Origin: Paeniglutamicibacter quisquiliarum
GTDB taxonomy: Bacteria; Actinomycetota; Actinomycetes; Actinomycetales; Micrococcaceae
NCBI RefSeq assembly: GCF_019084045.1
Contig: NZ_JAHRED010000007.1
Coordinates: 186,001 to 250,000, forward strand
Direction: 5' to 3'
Length of the DNA stretch: 64,000 bases
Shown: piece by piece, positions 17,152 to 25,982 of the stretch
How positions within the stretch are numbered: the stretch's first letter is position 1
Layout of the letters: the number at the start of each line of letters is the position of its first letter
Made by a program: the position numbers and the translations under genes
The notes under the pieces: model-generated
What the model was told of the DNA's origin: nothing
What the model saw: only the letters and a program-made list of their open reading frames with translations
Databases searched by the model: none

Positions 17152-17679
17152 ATGCACATGCGCGCGGAACCCACCGGAGACCACCTGGTCGGGCGACGCT
17201 TCCCCGAGGTCTCGCTCCCGGCGACCACGGGCATGACGATGTCGCCGGAGGACTTCGCCTCGGGGTCGTTCGTGTTGTTCATCTACCCGCGCACGGGGCG
17301 GCCGGACCGCATCGAGCCGCCCGAATGGTCGATGGTGCCCGGAGCCAAGGGTTGCACGTCCGAATCGTGCGAGTTCCCCGATCTTGCCGCGGACTTTGCA
17401 GCCATCGGCTTCGGCATCTACGGACTTTCCAGCCAGGACACCGACTACCAGCGCGAGGCCGCGGGGCGCCTGCACCTGCCCTACCCGCTGCTCTCGGATC
17501 CCGGGTTCGTCCTCGCGGCCGAGTTGGGATTGCCGACCTTCGACTTTGACGGCGGGAAGCTCCATGTACGCAGCACGCTGGTCGTTTCGGACGGCGAGAT
17601 CATCCTTGCCTATGTTGGCATCACCGACGCGGCCGCACATCCCCTGCTTCTCCTCGCCCGGCTCCAGGAAGAAGGCTAG
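17152..17679 (+). CDS. Peroxiredoxin of the BCP/redoxin type
   Basis: A 175-residue thioredoxin-fold protein. The peroxidatic cysteine is C68 in KGCTSESCEF, and C73 five residues later matches the Bcp pattern GCTxExC. Flanking features include LFIYPRTGRP, IYGLSSQDTDYQREAAGRLHLPYPLLSDP and a closing segment LVVSDGEIILAY. The loop before the active site is longer than in Bcp (PDRIEPPEWSMVPG), so it may form its own subgroup. Probable function: reduction of peroxides in the cytosol. Start at ATG 17152; ATG 17158 is also possible. It is divergent from the SbnA-like gene. Confidence 0.82.
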   Translation: MHMRAEPTGDHLVGRRFPEVSLPATTGMTMSPEDFASGSFVLFIYPRTGRPDRIEPPEWSMVPGAKGCTSESCEFPDLAADFAAIGFGIYGLSSQDTDYQREAAGRLHLPYPLLSDPGFVLAAELGLPTFDFDGGKLHVRSTLVVSDGEIILAYVGITDAAAHPLLLLARLQEEG

Positions 17680-18501
17680 GGGACCCAAGGCCGCGGAAAC
17701 CGACTCGATCGAAGCGGTACGGCCCGTGGTGCGGGTTCCCGAAGCGCCCCAGCGACGACGACCCCGGATGGATGCGGGGAACCCGACGAAACCATCTGCA
17801 ACGGCCTGCTTCCTGGTGCGCGCGATCCACCTTCAGGGTCTCCGTCGAGCGGCGATGATCTCCTGACGCCCCGGCTAATATAGCCACCTGCCTGAATAAT
17901 CGTTCCGAAACGCAACCATTCCCGGCGAGTTCCTGCCGACACCACGCCCCCGGGGACCTTCCAAAAAATATGTCACAGGTAACATTCGGAAATCTTTCAG
18001 CCCCCACTAAAAATTCATCTTCAATCCCGCCCGCGCTACCCGGGGCCCTGGAAACGAGGGGGCACGGCGCCGCAAGAACGCCTAAAAATAAACTCTTCGG
18101 TAACCCACATCACAGCATGTGGACCCCTGATCCGGAAATCCCAATCGCATAGGCCCCACTCCCATTCCCTTCGCCTTCCCATGGGCTCCGGCCGGACGCC
18201 TAACCCCCATCTCAGGAGCGCTTTCCCATATCACTGTCGACGTGCCGCACGGCACGCACACCTGCCGTTTATGCGGCGTTCACTTGTCGCCTCTACGTTT
18301 GCTTGACCAGCAGATGGAAATGAAGAATCCCGTTTGGTCGAGCAGCGGCATGCGCCGCGATCCGACCGTGGGGAGGGCGGCGACCACTTTCGATGCAGGC
18401 TTCCAAGGCACTTCGTGGTGACACGAAATCCAGGGGGCCTGCAGCCGGTACCGCCCGTCCCCGCAGGATTCGGCTATCTCCCCGATGAAAGGAGTTGGAC
18501 A
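17680..18501. other. 822-base region without a recognisable gene, with an AT-richer core
   Basis: Between the peroxiredoxin stop and the ATP-grasp ATG I see no convincing open frame. Roughly 17870-18130 is clearly richer in A and T than its surroundings, with runs such as CCAAAAAATATG and CTAAAAATAAAC, and has a small inverted repeat CCACAT...ATGTGG at about 18105-18122. A TTGACC at 18303-18308 has no good partner -10. The region may hold promoter and regulatory sequence for the operon that follows. No RNA structure could be assigned by eye. Confidence 0.5.
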
Positions 18502-19665
18502 ATGACCGCACACGCGAACAAGACCGGTAAGAAGATCGGCCAGCCGAGTCAGCTCAACAAGGTGGTGGAAAAACCGACGTCAGACAAAAGCTCGGTTGAT
18601 AAAAACGCCGCCGCGGCAAAAATCGCAGCCGGCTCCAAGCAGGCAGCCACTGCTGTCCGGGGCACCCGGGCAGTTGCCGCGAAGTCCGCCACGGCGGAGC
18701 CAACCGCATCAAAGTCTGCATCTGCCACAGCCGCCACCATTCCGTCCGCACCGGCAGCTGCCGCGAAGCCGGTGAAGTCCGCGACTGCCACGGCAAAGGC
18801 CGCACCCGCAAAGACCGCGGGCCGCACCGCCCCGACCACCCAGGCGACCGCCGCAAAGCCAACCAAGACCGCGACCGAAAAGCCAGCCGCCGCGTCGTCC
18901 CGAACCACCCCCGCGGCCAAGACAGCAAGCGCCGCGAAGGCCACCGTGAGCAAATCCGCGACGGCAACAACCACCCCGGGCACCGCCGCCACGACGGCTG
19001 CGAAGACACCCGAGGCCACGACTTCCCGAACCACCGCGACCACAGCGACCTCGACTCCTGCCACCAGCGCGACCAAGCCTGCAACAGCCGCAAAGCCGGC
19101 CACGGCCACCCAGACCCCCGGCGAAAAGACGACCGACGCCGCGACCAAGACCGGCGGCACGGCAACGACCGCGACCGCGACAGCAAAGGCCGCCGCGGTG
19201 GACCCAAAGACCACCCCCGCTGCAGCCAAGTCCGCGGTCGCGGAAAAGACCACGGCTACCAAGCCCGTGGCCACGTCAACCGCTTCGGCACCGGCTCCGG
19301 CCGTGAAGACTGCCGACGCCGCGCCCAAGACCGCCGAAGCCCAGAAGCCCGTCCGGGCCAGGGACAAGCCCTTGGCAACTTCCGTCCCGTCCACCAAGGC
19401 ATCCGACCCGCTGCCGGCCGCCACGCTCGCCGGCAACGCCGCTGCGAAGCCCGCCACCACGGCAGGGTCCGCCGGCGCAACCGCCACCGCGACCGTCCCG
19501 GCAACGAAGACGACCCCGGCAGCCAAGGACGCGGCCACGGACAAGCCGGCATCCAGCGCCGCCGCACCGGCAGTTGCCCCGGCGGCCGACCCGATGCCGC
19601 GCGCCACCCCGTCCGGTCCCGAGGCACCCGAGGCAACAGTCGGCACCGACGCGGCCTTCGCCTCC
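18502..19665 (+). repeat. Low-complexity Ala/Lys/Thr/Pro-rich coding tract
   Basis: About 388 codons encoding an almost unbroken succession of short AAK, ATK, TAAKP and PAAK units inside the N-terminus of the ATP-grasp protein. Codons are mostly GCN, AAG and ACC, and the tract has no hydrophobic segment. It resembles the lysine/alanine tails of histone H1-like and AlgP-like bacterial proteins. Exact boundaries depend on where the folded domain begins, near the TMPQETVLHTV segment. Confidence 0.85.
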
Positions 19666-21159
19666 ACGATGCCCCAGGAAACCGTCCTGCACACCGTGCG
19701 GAACATCTCCGAGGTCCGCCACTTCTTCCGCACCAACGACGTGCCGGTCTTCTTCATCGGCGCCACCCCGTTCAACCTGCTGGGCCTGGACCGCTGGGTC
19801 CGGAACTTCACCTACATCAGCTACTATGACGCCTGGGACGGCGCCCACCCGCGGGTCTTCACCCCGGTGCACAAGCCCTACCGCGAGTTCGGCTCCGGCG
19901 AGGAAATCAACAACTGGCTGCTGCTCAACGCCGAGGTCCGCGCCCGGATGACCAAGGACCTGCGCCCCGGCGTGCGTCCGAAGGTCGCCATGGTCTTCTT
20001 CGACGAGGAAACCGAGCAGATCTGCGACGAGCTGGGCTACGACCTGATCCTGCCTTCGGCCGAGCTGCGCTCGCGCCTGGATTCCAAGATCGTCACCACG
20101 CAGCTGGGCAACGAGGCCGGGGTGCCTTCGGTGCCCAACGTCCTGACCAAGGGTTCGGACTGGTCCGCCCTGCGCGCGGCGGCCGACAAGGCCGGGCTCG
20201 GGGACGAACTGGTGGTCCAGACTCCCTACGGCGACTCGGGCAAGACGACGTTCTTCATCAACAACGAAGCCGACTGGGACAAGCACAGCGACGAGATCAT
20301 CGGCGAGGACATCAAGGTGATGCGCCGCATCAACAACCTGCCGGTGGCCGTCGAGGCAGTGCTCACGCGCTCCGGCACCCTGGTGGGCCCGTTCCTCACC
20401 GAGCTGGCCGGCCACGGCGACCTGACCCCGTACCAGGGCGGCTGGTGCGGCAATGAAATGCACCCTGACGTGCTCACCGACACGCAGCGCGCACGGGCCA
20501 CCGACCTGGTCAAGCGCATGGGCGACCGCCTGTCCACGGAGGGCTACCGCGGCTTCTTCGAGGTCGACGTGCTCGTAGACACCGACACCGACGAGGTCTA
20601 CCTCGGCGAGCTGAACCCGCGCATCTCGGGGGCATCGGCCATCACCAACGTGACGGCCGGCGCCTACGCCGACGTGCCGCTGTTCCTCTTCCACCTGCTC
20701 GAGTACATGGACGTGGAATTCGACCTGGACATCGACGAGATCAACGCGCGCTGGGAGGCACTCTCGGGCGCCGACGTGTGGAGCCAGATGATCATCAAGG
20801 AAACTTCCGAGACCGTCGAGCTACTCACCGCCACCCCGGCCACCGGCCAGTACGTCCTGGACGCCAACGGCGCCCTGGTCTTCAGCCGCCCGGCCATGGA
20901 CTGGCACATGCTGCAGAACGAGTCGGAGGCGTTCTTCCTGCGCATCTACGGACCGGGCGACTACCGCTGGAAGGGCGCGGACCTCGGCATTCTGGTCACC
21001 AAGGGCCGCCTGCAGCTGGAGCGCAGCGGGTCGACCAAGCTGACCATCCGGGCCAAGCACTTCATCGACTCCATCAGGGCCGGATTTGCCGGCCTGCCGG
21101 TGGGCGTGGAGGCAACCCTCGACGCCACCGCCGGGATCGGCGTGAAAACCCAGTGGTAG
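18502..21159 (+). CDS. ATP-grasp ligase with long disordered Ala/Lys-rich N-terminal extension
   Basis: An 885-residue protein in two parts. Residues 1 to about 388 are a disordered, basic Ala/Lys/Thr/Pro tract. Residues 389-885 are an ATP-grasp enzyme with a preceding Rossmann-like domain (VPVFFIGATPFNLLGLDRW), the ATP-clamping glycine loop VVQTPYGDSGKTTFF, and metal ligands in GFFEVDVLVD and YLGELNPRISGAS. ATP-grasp enzymes form an acyl-phosphate and join it to an amine, thiol or other nucleophile. Annotators often label this type biotin carboxylase, but no biotin domain or partner is present. Start: ATG 18502 with AAAGGAG eight bases before it. The NylB-like hydrolase and decarboxylase downstream suggest that an amide bond with a (poly)amine is made and broken. 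Substrate unknown. Confidence 0.85.
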   Translation: MTAHANKTGKKIGQPSQLNKVVEKPTSDKSSVDKNAAAAKIAAGSKQAATAVRGTRAVAAKSATAEPTASKSASATAATIPSAPAAAAKPVKSATATAKAAPAKTAGRTAPTTQATAAKPTKTATEKPAAASSRTTPAAKTASAAKATVSKSATATTTPGTAATTAAKTPEATTSRTTATTATSTPATSATKPATAAKPATATQTPGEKTTDAATKTGGTATTATATAKAAAVDPKTTPAAAKSAVAEKTTATKPVATSTASAPAPAVKTADAAPKTAEAQKPVRARDKPLATSVPSTKASDPLPAATLAGNAAAKPATTAGSAGATATATVPATKTTPAAKDAATDKPASSAAAPAVAPAADPMPRATPSGPEAPEATVGTDAAFASTMPQETVLHTVRNISEVRHFFRTNDVPVFFIGATPFNLLGLDRWVRNFTYISYYDAWDGAHPRVFTPVHKPYREFGSGEEINNWLLLNAEVRARMTKDLRPGVRPKVAMVFFDEETEQICDELGYDLILPSAELRSRLDSKIVTTQLGNEAGVPSVPNVLTKGSDWSALRAAADKAGLGDELVVQTPYGDSGKTTFFINNEADWDKHSDEIIGEDIKVMRRINNLPVAVEAVLTRSGTLVGPFLTELAGHGDLTPYQGGWCGNEMHPDVLTDTQRARATDLVKRMGDRLSTEGYRGFFEVDVLVDTDTDEVYLGELNPRISGASAITNVTAGAYADVPLFLFHLLEYMDVEFDLDIDEINARWEALSGADVWSQMIIKETSETVELLTATPATGQYVLDANGALVFSRPAMDWHMLQNESEAFFLRIYGPGDYRWKGADLGILVTKGRLQLERSGSTKLTIRAKHFIDSIRAGFAGLPVGVEATLDATAGIGVKTQW

Positions 21160-21173
21160 TCCCGCTCTAAACC

Positions 21174-21196
21174 GGTGCTGCAATCCATGCAGCACC
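21174..21196 (+). other. Perfect 9-base hairpin between ATP-grasp and hydrolase genes
   Basis: GGTGCTGCA, a five-base loop ATCCA, then TGCAGCACC. No run of T follows, so this is not a standard intrinsic terminator. It may trim or attenuate the transcript and set the ratio of the first and second genes. The stem is followed by another TGCAGCA at 21213-21219, so an alternative pairing is possible. Confidence 0.5.
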
Positions 21197-21284
21197 CGAA
21201 GGCTGCACCGTTGCAGCAACATCAACGCCGCCCCTGGGCGGCATCGAATTGCTGCGATGGTGCAGCCATGGAAGGAAACAGTCG

Positions 21285-22565
21285 TTGGACGGCACGAACC
21301 TTGATTACCACCCATCCGGGGTGGACATGCAGAATTGGCAACTGCCGCAAAACCTTCGCTGGTCCTTCCAGCACATGGCCGATTTCCTGCCCACCGCGGT
21401 GATATCGCGGGGGCGGGGACCGGCGGCCAAGCTGCCCGCCGCCCACCGCGACCTGGACTCGATCGCGCTGCCCCCGGCGGGCCCCGAGGAAGCGCCGATG
21501 ACCGTTGGCTCGGTCATGGGCTCGACCGACACCGACGGCTGGATGCTGCTGCACCGCGGGTCGGTGCTCACCGAGCAGTACTTCGGCGAGATGGCAGCGG
21601 ACACCGAGCACCTGCTGATGTCGGTGAGCAAGTCGTTGGTCGGCGCCGTCGCCGGGTCGCTGTGCGACGCCGGCCTGCTGGACCCCGAGGCGCAGCTGAC
21701 CGAATACGTGCCCACGCTTGCCGACTCCGGCTACGCAGGGGCCACGGTGCGCCAGCTGCTGGACATGCGCTCGGGCATCGCGTTCTCCGAGGACTACCTC
21801 GACCCGCGCGCCGAGGTGCGGATGCTGGAGGAGGCCATCGGCTGGGCTCCCCCGGCCTTCCCCGGCCCCACCGGCATGTACCCGTATTTGACCACGCTGC
21901 GGCAGAAGACCGAGCACGGCGGGCCCTTCGAATACCGTTCCTGCGAGACCGACATGCTGGGCTGGATCTGCGAGGCGGTCTCCGGTTCGACCATGCCCAC
22001 GCTGATGTCCCACCTGTTGTGGGGCAAGATCGGTGCCGAGTTCGACGCCGTGATCGGGGTCGACCAGTACGGCACCGGCATGTTCGACGGCGGGATCAAC
22101 GCCACGCTGCGCGACATGGCCCGCTTCGGTTCGCTCTTCCTGAACGACGGGCTCTCCCTGGGCGGTGCGCGCGTGCTCTCGCGCGAATGGATCGAACAGA
22201 CACTGTCCGGCGCACCCGATTCCCGCGAGGCCTTTGCCAACAGCCCGGGAGACAACCGCATGCCCGGCGGGATGTACCGGAACCAGATGTGGTTCCCCTA
22301 CGAGGGCAACGACGTGCTGCTGTGCCTTGGCATCCACGGGCAGATGGTCTACATCAACCGCCCCGCCCAGGTGGTGGGGGTCAAGCTCTCCAGCTGGCCG
22401 CTCCCGCAGGACGCCTCCAAGCTCTTCCCCACGCTGCGCGCCTTCGACGCGATTGCCGCCCAACTGGGCACCGCTCCCCCGGCCCCGCGCCAGGAGTTCC
22501 TGCCGCTGTTCACCCTGCCCCCGCGGACCAAATCGCATCCCGTGGTCGGAAACGCGAAGTCTTGA
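21285..22565 (+). CDS. NylB-like serine hydrolase (beta-lactamase fold), copy 1
   Basis: A 426-residue cytosolic hydrolase of the class C beta-lactamase / 6-aminohexanoate-dimer hydrolase fold. Catalytic residues: S113 and K116 in MSVSKS, Y217 in FEYRSCETD, and Y171 in SEDYLDP. These line up with NylB S112, K115, Y215 and Y170 as I remember that sequence. The NylB residues needed for nylon dimer cleavage, D181 and N266, correspond here to E182 and D268, so the natural substrate is a different amide. The start is taken as TTG 21285 because GAAGGAAA precedes it and copy 2 begins at the same residue with ATG. ATG 21327 is the alternative. It is second in the ATP-grasp operon. Confidence 0.85.
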   Translation: MDGTNLDYHPSGVDMQNWQLPQNLRWSFQHMADFLPTAVISRGRGPAAKLPAAHRDLDSIALPPAGPEEAPMTVGSVMGSTDTDGWMLLHRGSVLTEQYFGEMAADTEHLLMSVSKSLVGAVAGSLCDAGLLDPEAQLTEYVPTLADSGYAGATVRQLLDMRSGIAFSEDYLDPRAEVRMLEEAIGWAPPAFPGPTGMYPYLTTLRQKTEHGGPFEYRSCETDMLGWICEAVSGSTMPTLMSHLLWGKIGAEFDAVIGVDQYGTGMFDGGINATLRDMARFGSLFLNDGLSLGGARVLSREWIEQTLSGAPDSREAFANSPGDNRMPGGMYRNQMWFPYEGNDVLLCLGIHGQMVYINRPAQVVGVKLSSWPLPQDASKLFPTLRAFDAIAAQLGTAPPAPRQEFLPLFTLPPRTKSHPVVGNAKS

Positions 22566-22614
22566 GCTTGATTTGTGACGCCCGTGACGGGCACACCCTA
22601 GGATTGGAACAGAA

Positions 22615-25365
22615 GTGAAAGCGCCATCGTCGATCATCGACAACGAACAATATGCAACACCTTCCAGCGTATGGCGGCTGCGCACCGACGCCTGGGAGTA
22701 CCTTGGCTACGCGACCAAGCAACTGCCCTCCCTCTCCAATTCCGGCCCGGATTCCCATGCCGTGGAGAAGGGCCTGCTGGCCGAGGTCAAGCGACAGCTG
22801 CGCGTGCTTGAGGCCGTGGAAACCTACTGGGCGGTGCCGGGCAAGGCGCACGTGCTTGAGCTGCGGGCACGGATCGAGGAGGGCGACTACGCCACGGCGC
22901 TGACCCTGATCGAGATCGTGACCCGCGGGTTCACGCGTTTCAGGCACGAGCTCGACGAAACCCCGGAGGATCCGGCTCCCGACGCCCAGCCGGTTGACCA
23001 GCCGGTGCCGGCCGTCGCCGACCGCCGTCCGCGCTTCGAGGTGCTGGTCGTGGACGACGTCTCCGAGACGGTGCGCGAGGAACTCATTGCAGAGATGGCC
23101 GTCCAGCGCCGGGACTCGGACGCCTTCACGTACCAGATCAACGTGGTGCCCTCCCTCGAGGACGCCCTCATCGCGGTGCTGCTGAACCCCACCATCCAGG
23201 CCTGCATCCTGCGCCCGGGATTCGGCGTCTCGGCCCGGCACCGGCCGGGCGACGACCTGCGCAGGTTCCTTGACGGCTTCGTCGATCCCGGGGTGTCCGC
23301 CATCCCGCCCAAGCAACGCATCCTGAAACTGGCCGACATGCTCAAGAAGCTGCGCCCGGAACTGGACCTGTACCTGGTTGCCGACGTGTCCATCGAGGAC
23401 CTCGCCGGTTCCGCGAACCGCCGCTTCGCCAGGCTCTTCCGCCGCGAGGAGTCGATGGAGCTGCACCTGTCGCTGCTGCGCGGGGTCGCCGAGCGCTACG
23501 AAACCCCGTTCTTCGACGCCGTGCAGGAGCACAGCCGCAAGCCCGCCGCGGTCTTCCACGCGCTGCCCGTTTCCCGCGGCGGTTCGGTGGTCAACTCCCG
23601 GTGGATCAAGGACATGGGCGAGTTCTACGGCCTGAACCTGCTCCATGCCGAAACCTCCGCCACCTCCGGCGGACTTGACTCGCTGCTGGACCCGCGCAGC
23701 ACCATCCGCGACGCCCAGGTCCTCGCCGCCCGCGCGTTCGGTGCCCGGCGCTCCTACTTCGTCACCAACGGCACCTCCACCGCCAACAAGATCGTGCACC
23801 AGTCGATCCTGGCCCCGGGAGACGTGGTCATCGCCGACCGCAACTGCCACAAGTCCCACCACTACGCGCTGATGCTCGCCGGGGCGCAGGTCGCCTACGT
23901 GGACGCCTACCCGCTGAACGAATACGCGTTCTACGGGGCGGTGCCGTTGAAGACGCTGAAATCGATCCTGCTTGACTACCGCCGCGCCGGGCGCCTGCAC
24001 GAGGTCAAGATGCTCACGCTGACCAACTGCACCTTCGACGGCATCGTCTACGACGTCGAACGCGTGATGGAGGAGTGCCTGGCCATCAAGCCGGACCTGG
24101 TTTTCCTCTGGGACGAGGCATGGTTCGCCTTTGCCGGGTTCCACCCCATCTACCGCAGGCGCACCGCCATGGCCGCGGCGGCAACGCTTGAGGACAACTT
24201 CAGGGACCCCGCGTACGTTGCGCGGGCCAAGGCCCAGCGGGCACTGCTCTTCGACCCCGAGACCGGGGAGCCGGCGGAGGACTCCGTCTGGCTGGAAAAC
24301 CGGTTGCTGCCGGACCCGGAGACGGCCCGGCTGCGCGTGTACGCCACGCAGTCAACGCACAAGACGCTGACCGCGCTGCGCCAGGGCTCCATGATCCACG
24401 TCTTCGACCAGGACTTCAGCCACCTCAACGAGGTGACGTTCAAGGCCGCCTACATGACCCACACCTCGACCTCGCCGAACTACCAGATCCTCGCCTCGCT
24501 GGACATCGGCCGGCGCCAGGCGGAGCTGGAGGGCTACGAGCTGGTGCAACGGCAGGCCTACCTGGCCCAGTCGGTCGCGCAGATGGTGGCGCGCCACCCC
24601 CTGCTCAAGAAGTACTTCCGGGTGCTGACCACCGTCGACCTCATCCCGGAGGAATTCCGCGAGACCCGGCGTCCGATGCCCCTGCGCGACGGGATCGCGG
24701 CCATGGACGAGGCCTGGCGCACCGACGAATTCGTGATGGACCCGAGCCGGCTGACCCTTCACATCGGCAACACCGGGGTGGACGGGGACACGTTCAAGCA
24801 CAAGTACCTGATGGACATGTACGGGGTCCAGGTCAACAAGACCAGCCGGAACACCGTGCTGTTCATGACGAACATCGGCACCTCGCGCAGCGCGGTGGCC
24901 TACCTCATCGACGTGCTGGTCAAGCTCGCCGAGCACTTCGAGCGCGAGCGGGCGGACATGAGCCCGCGGGCGTTGGCCGCGCGCGAGAAGAGGGTCGCCG
25001 AACTGGTCGCCTCCCCGCCCCCGCTGCCGGACTTCAGCCGCTTTGCCGACAGGTACCGCAGCGCAGACGACACCGTGGACGGGGACATCCGCACGGCGTA
25101 CTTCACCACGTACCAGAACCAGGCCTGCGACTACCTGATGCCGCCGGAGCTGTTCGCGCGCGTGTGCGCCGGCGAGGAAGTGGTGTCCGCCGGGTTCGTC
25201 ACTCCCTACCCGCCGGGATTCCCGATCCTGGTGCCCGGCCAGGTCTTCACCAAGGAGATCCTCTCCTTCATGGCGGCGCTGGACACCCGCGAGATCCACG
25301 GCTTCGACCCGGAAGTGGGCTTCCGGGTCATCAACGAGGTCCCGGCCCTCGCCGCCGGGGCCTAG
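22615..25365 (+). CDS. Orn/Lys/Arg-type PLP decarboxylase
   Basis: A 916-residue fold type I decarboxylase. Residues 1-140 are a variable N-terminal region, about 140-290 a receiver-like wing domain (FEVLVVDDVSETVREEL), 330-720 the PLP domain and the rest the C-terminal domain. PLP contacts: D500 in LWDEAWFAF and Schiff-base lysine K583 in STHKTLTAL; SYFVTNGTSTANK binds the phosphate. The length exceeds E. coli LdcC/SpeC (about 710) because of the N-terminal region and a 30-residue insertion after the PLP aspartate. Starts at GTG 22615, 49 bases after the hydrolase stop; TAGGAT at 22599-22604 might be an internal -10. Probably supplies a diamine or agmatine-like amine to the ATP-grasp ligase (inference). 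Confidence 0.88.
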   Translation: MKAPSSIIDNEQYATPSSVWRLRTDAWEYLGYATKQLPSLSNSGPDSHAVEKGLLAEVKRQLRVLEAVETYWAVPGKAHVLELRARIEEGDYATALTLIEIVTRGFTRFRHELDETPEDPAPDAQPVDQPVPAVADRRPRFEVLVVDDVSETVREELIAEMAVQRRDSDAFTYQINVVPSLEDALIAVLLNPTIQACILRPGFGVSARHRPGDDLRRFLDGFVDPGVSAIPPKQRILKLADMLKKLRPELDLYLVADVSIEDLAGSANRRFARLFRREESMELHLSLLRGVAERYETPFFDAVQEHSRKPAAVFHALPVSRGGSVVNSRWIKDMGEFYGLNLLHAETSATSGGLDSLLDPRSTIRDAQVLAARAFGARRSYFVTNGTSTANKIVHQSILAPGDVVIADRNCHKSHHYALMLAGAQVAYVDAYPLNEYAFYGAVPLKTLKSILLDYRRAGRLHEVKMLTLTNCTFDGIVYDVERVMEECLAIKPDLVFLWDEAWFAFAGFHPIYRRRTAMAAAATLEDNFRDPAYVARAKAQRALLFDPETGEPAEDSVWLENRLLPDPETARLRVYATQSTHKTLTALRQGSMIHVFDQDFSHLNEVTFKAAYMTHTSTSPNYQILASLDIGRRQAELEGYELVQRQAYLAQSVAQMVARHPLLKKYFRVLTTVDLIPEEFRETRRPMPLRDGIAAMDEAWRTDEFVMDPSRLTLHIGNTGVDGDTFKHKYLMDMYGVQVNKTSRNTVLFMTNIGTSRSAVAYLIDVLVKLAEHFERERADMSPRALAAREKRVAELVASPPPLPDFSRFADRYRSADDTVDGDIRTAYFTTYQNQACDYLMPPELFARVCAGEEVVSAGFVTPYPPGFPILVPGQVFTKEILSFMAALDTREIHGFDPEVGFRVINEVPALAAGA

Positions 25366-25373
25366 GGGCCAAT

Positions 25374-25413
25374 CCGCGTGGGGCATCGGCCGGGCGGCCG
25401 TTGCCCCACGCGG
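25374..25413. terminator. Bidirectional hairpin terminator
   Basis: CCGCGTGGGGCA pairs perfectly with TGCCCCACGCGG across a 16-base GC-rich loop. It lies between the convergent decarboxylase (stop 25365) and universal stress protein gene (stop 25422). There is no T tract on the plus side, which is common in high-GC actinobacteria. Confidence 0.65.
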
Positions 25414-25421
25414 AACCCGGC

Positions 25422-25922
25422 TCAGCCGGCCGGCCGCACCACCAGCACCGGGCAGACCGCGTGCCGCACGCACTGCTCGCTCACCGAGCCCAGCAGCATC
25501 CCCGCCAGGCCGCCGCGCCCGCGGGTTCCCACCACCAGCATCCGGGCCTCGTGCGAGATCGCGATGAGGCTCTTGGCCGGCGGCGCATGGACGGGTTCGT
25601 AGGTGATCGGGACCGTGGGGAACTTTTCGGCGACCTCGCGGGCGTCGCGCTCCAGCTCCTCGCGCACCGCGGCGGTGAACTCGCCCATCGCCGGGACGTA
25701 CCCGAATTCCCACCCCGCAGGGCGCGGTGCCGTCGCGATTGACCACGCCCGCGACACCACGACGGGGGCGGACAGCTCCCGGGCCAGTTCCAGGGCCATG
25801 GACAGCGCGTCCTGCGCGCCCTTGGATCCGTCGTGGCCCACGACGATGCTGCCCGCCGGCGCGGGTTCCGGCGCGGCGTTGGCTGCGGGGTTCGGGACGT
25901 TGGATGTTCCTTCGGTGCTCAT
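25422..25922 (-). CDS. Universal stress protein, UspA family
   Basis: A single UspA domain in 166 residues after a 20-residue Pro/Ala-rich lead. The ATP-binding signature GTRGRGGLAGMLLGSVSEQCVRHA, with the G-2x-G-9x-G-S pattern, is near the C-terminus and the first strand IVVGHDGSKGAQDAL is near residue 25. The protein is cytosolic and is generally raised in starvation or oxidative stress. It is followed on the opposite strand by the decarboxylase terminator, and the terC gene lies 60 bases upstream, perhaps sharing a transcript. Confidence 0.92.
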   Translation of the reverse strand: MSTEGTSNVPNPAANAAPEPAPAGSIVVGHDGSKGAQDALSMALELARELSAPVVVSRAWSIATAPRPAGWEFGYVPAMGEFTAAVREELERDAREVAEKFPTVPITYEPVHAPPAKSLIAISHEARMLVVGTRGRGGLAGMLLGSVSEQCVRHAVCPVLVVRPAG

Positions 25923-25982
25923 GGCCGCTTCTCCTGGGGTCGTCGGTGGTTGGTGGTTGCTGGCCGGGTACAGCGCCCGGCG

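Noticed and set aside
18549-19811. A 420-residue open frame on the minus strand inside the Ala/Lys-rich tract
   Set aside because: It is the mirror of the GCN/AAG/ACC codon pattern and gives an Ala/Val-rich sequence with no domain. The plus frame has the ribosome site and continues into the ATP-grasp domain.
18502-21159. Calling the ATP-grasp protein a biotin carboxylase
   Set aside because: No biotin-carrier or carboxyltransferase gene or domain is present. The resemblance is only the shared ATP-grasp fold.
21285-22565. Calling the hydrolases true nylon oligomer hydrolases (NylB)
   Set aside because: The core residues match, but the two positions needed for nylon dimer cleavage differ and the gene context is metabolic rather than plasmid-borne degradation.
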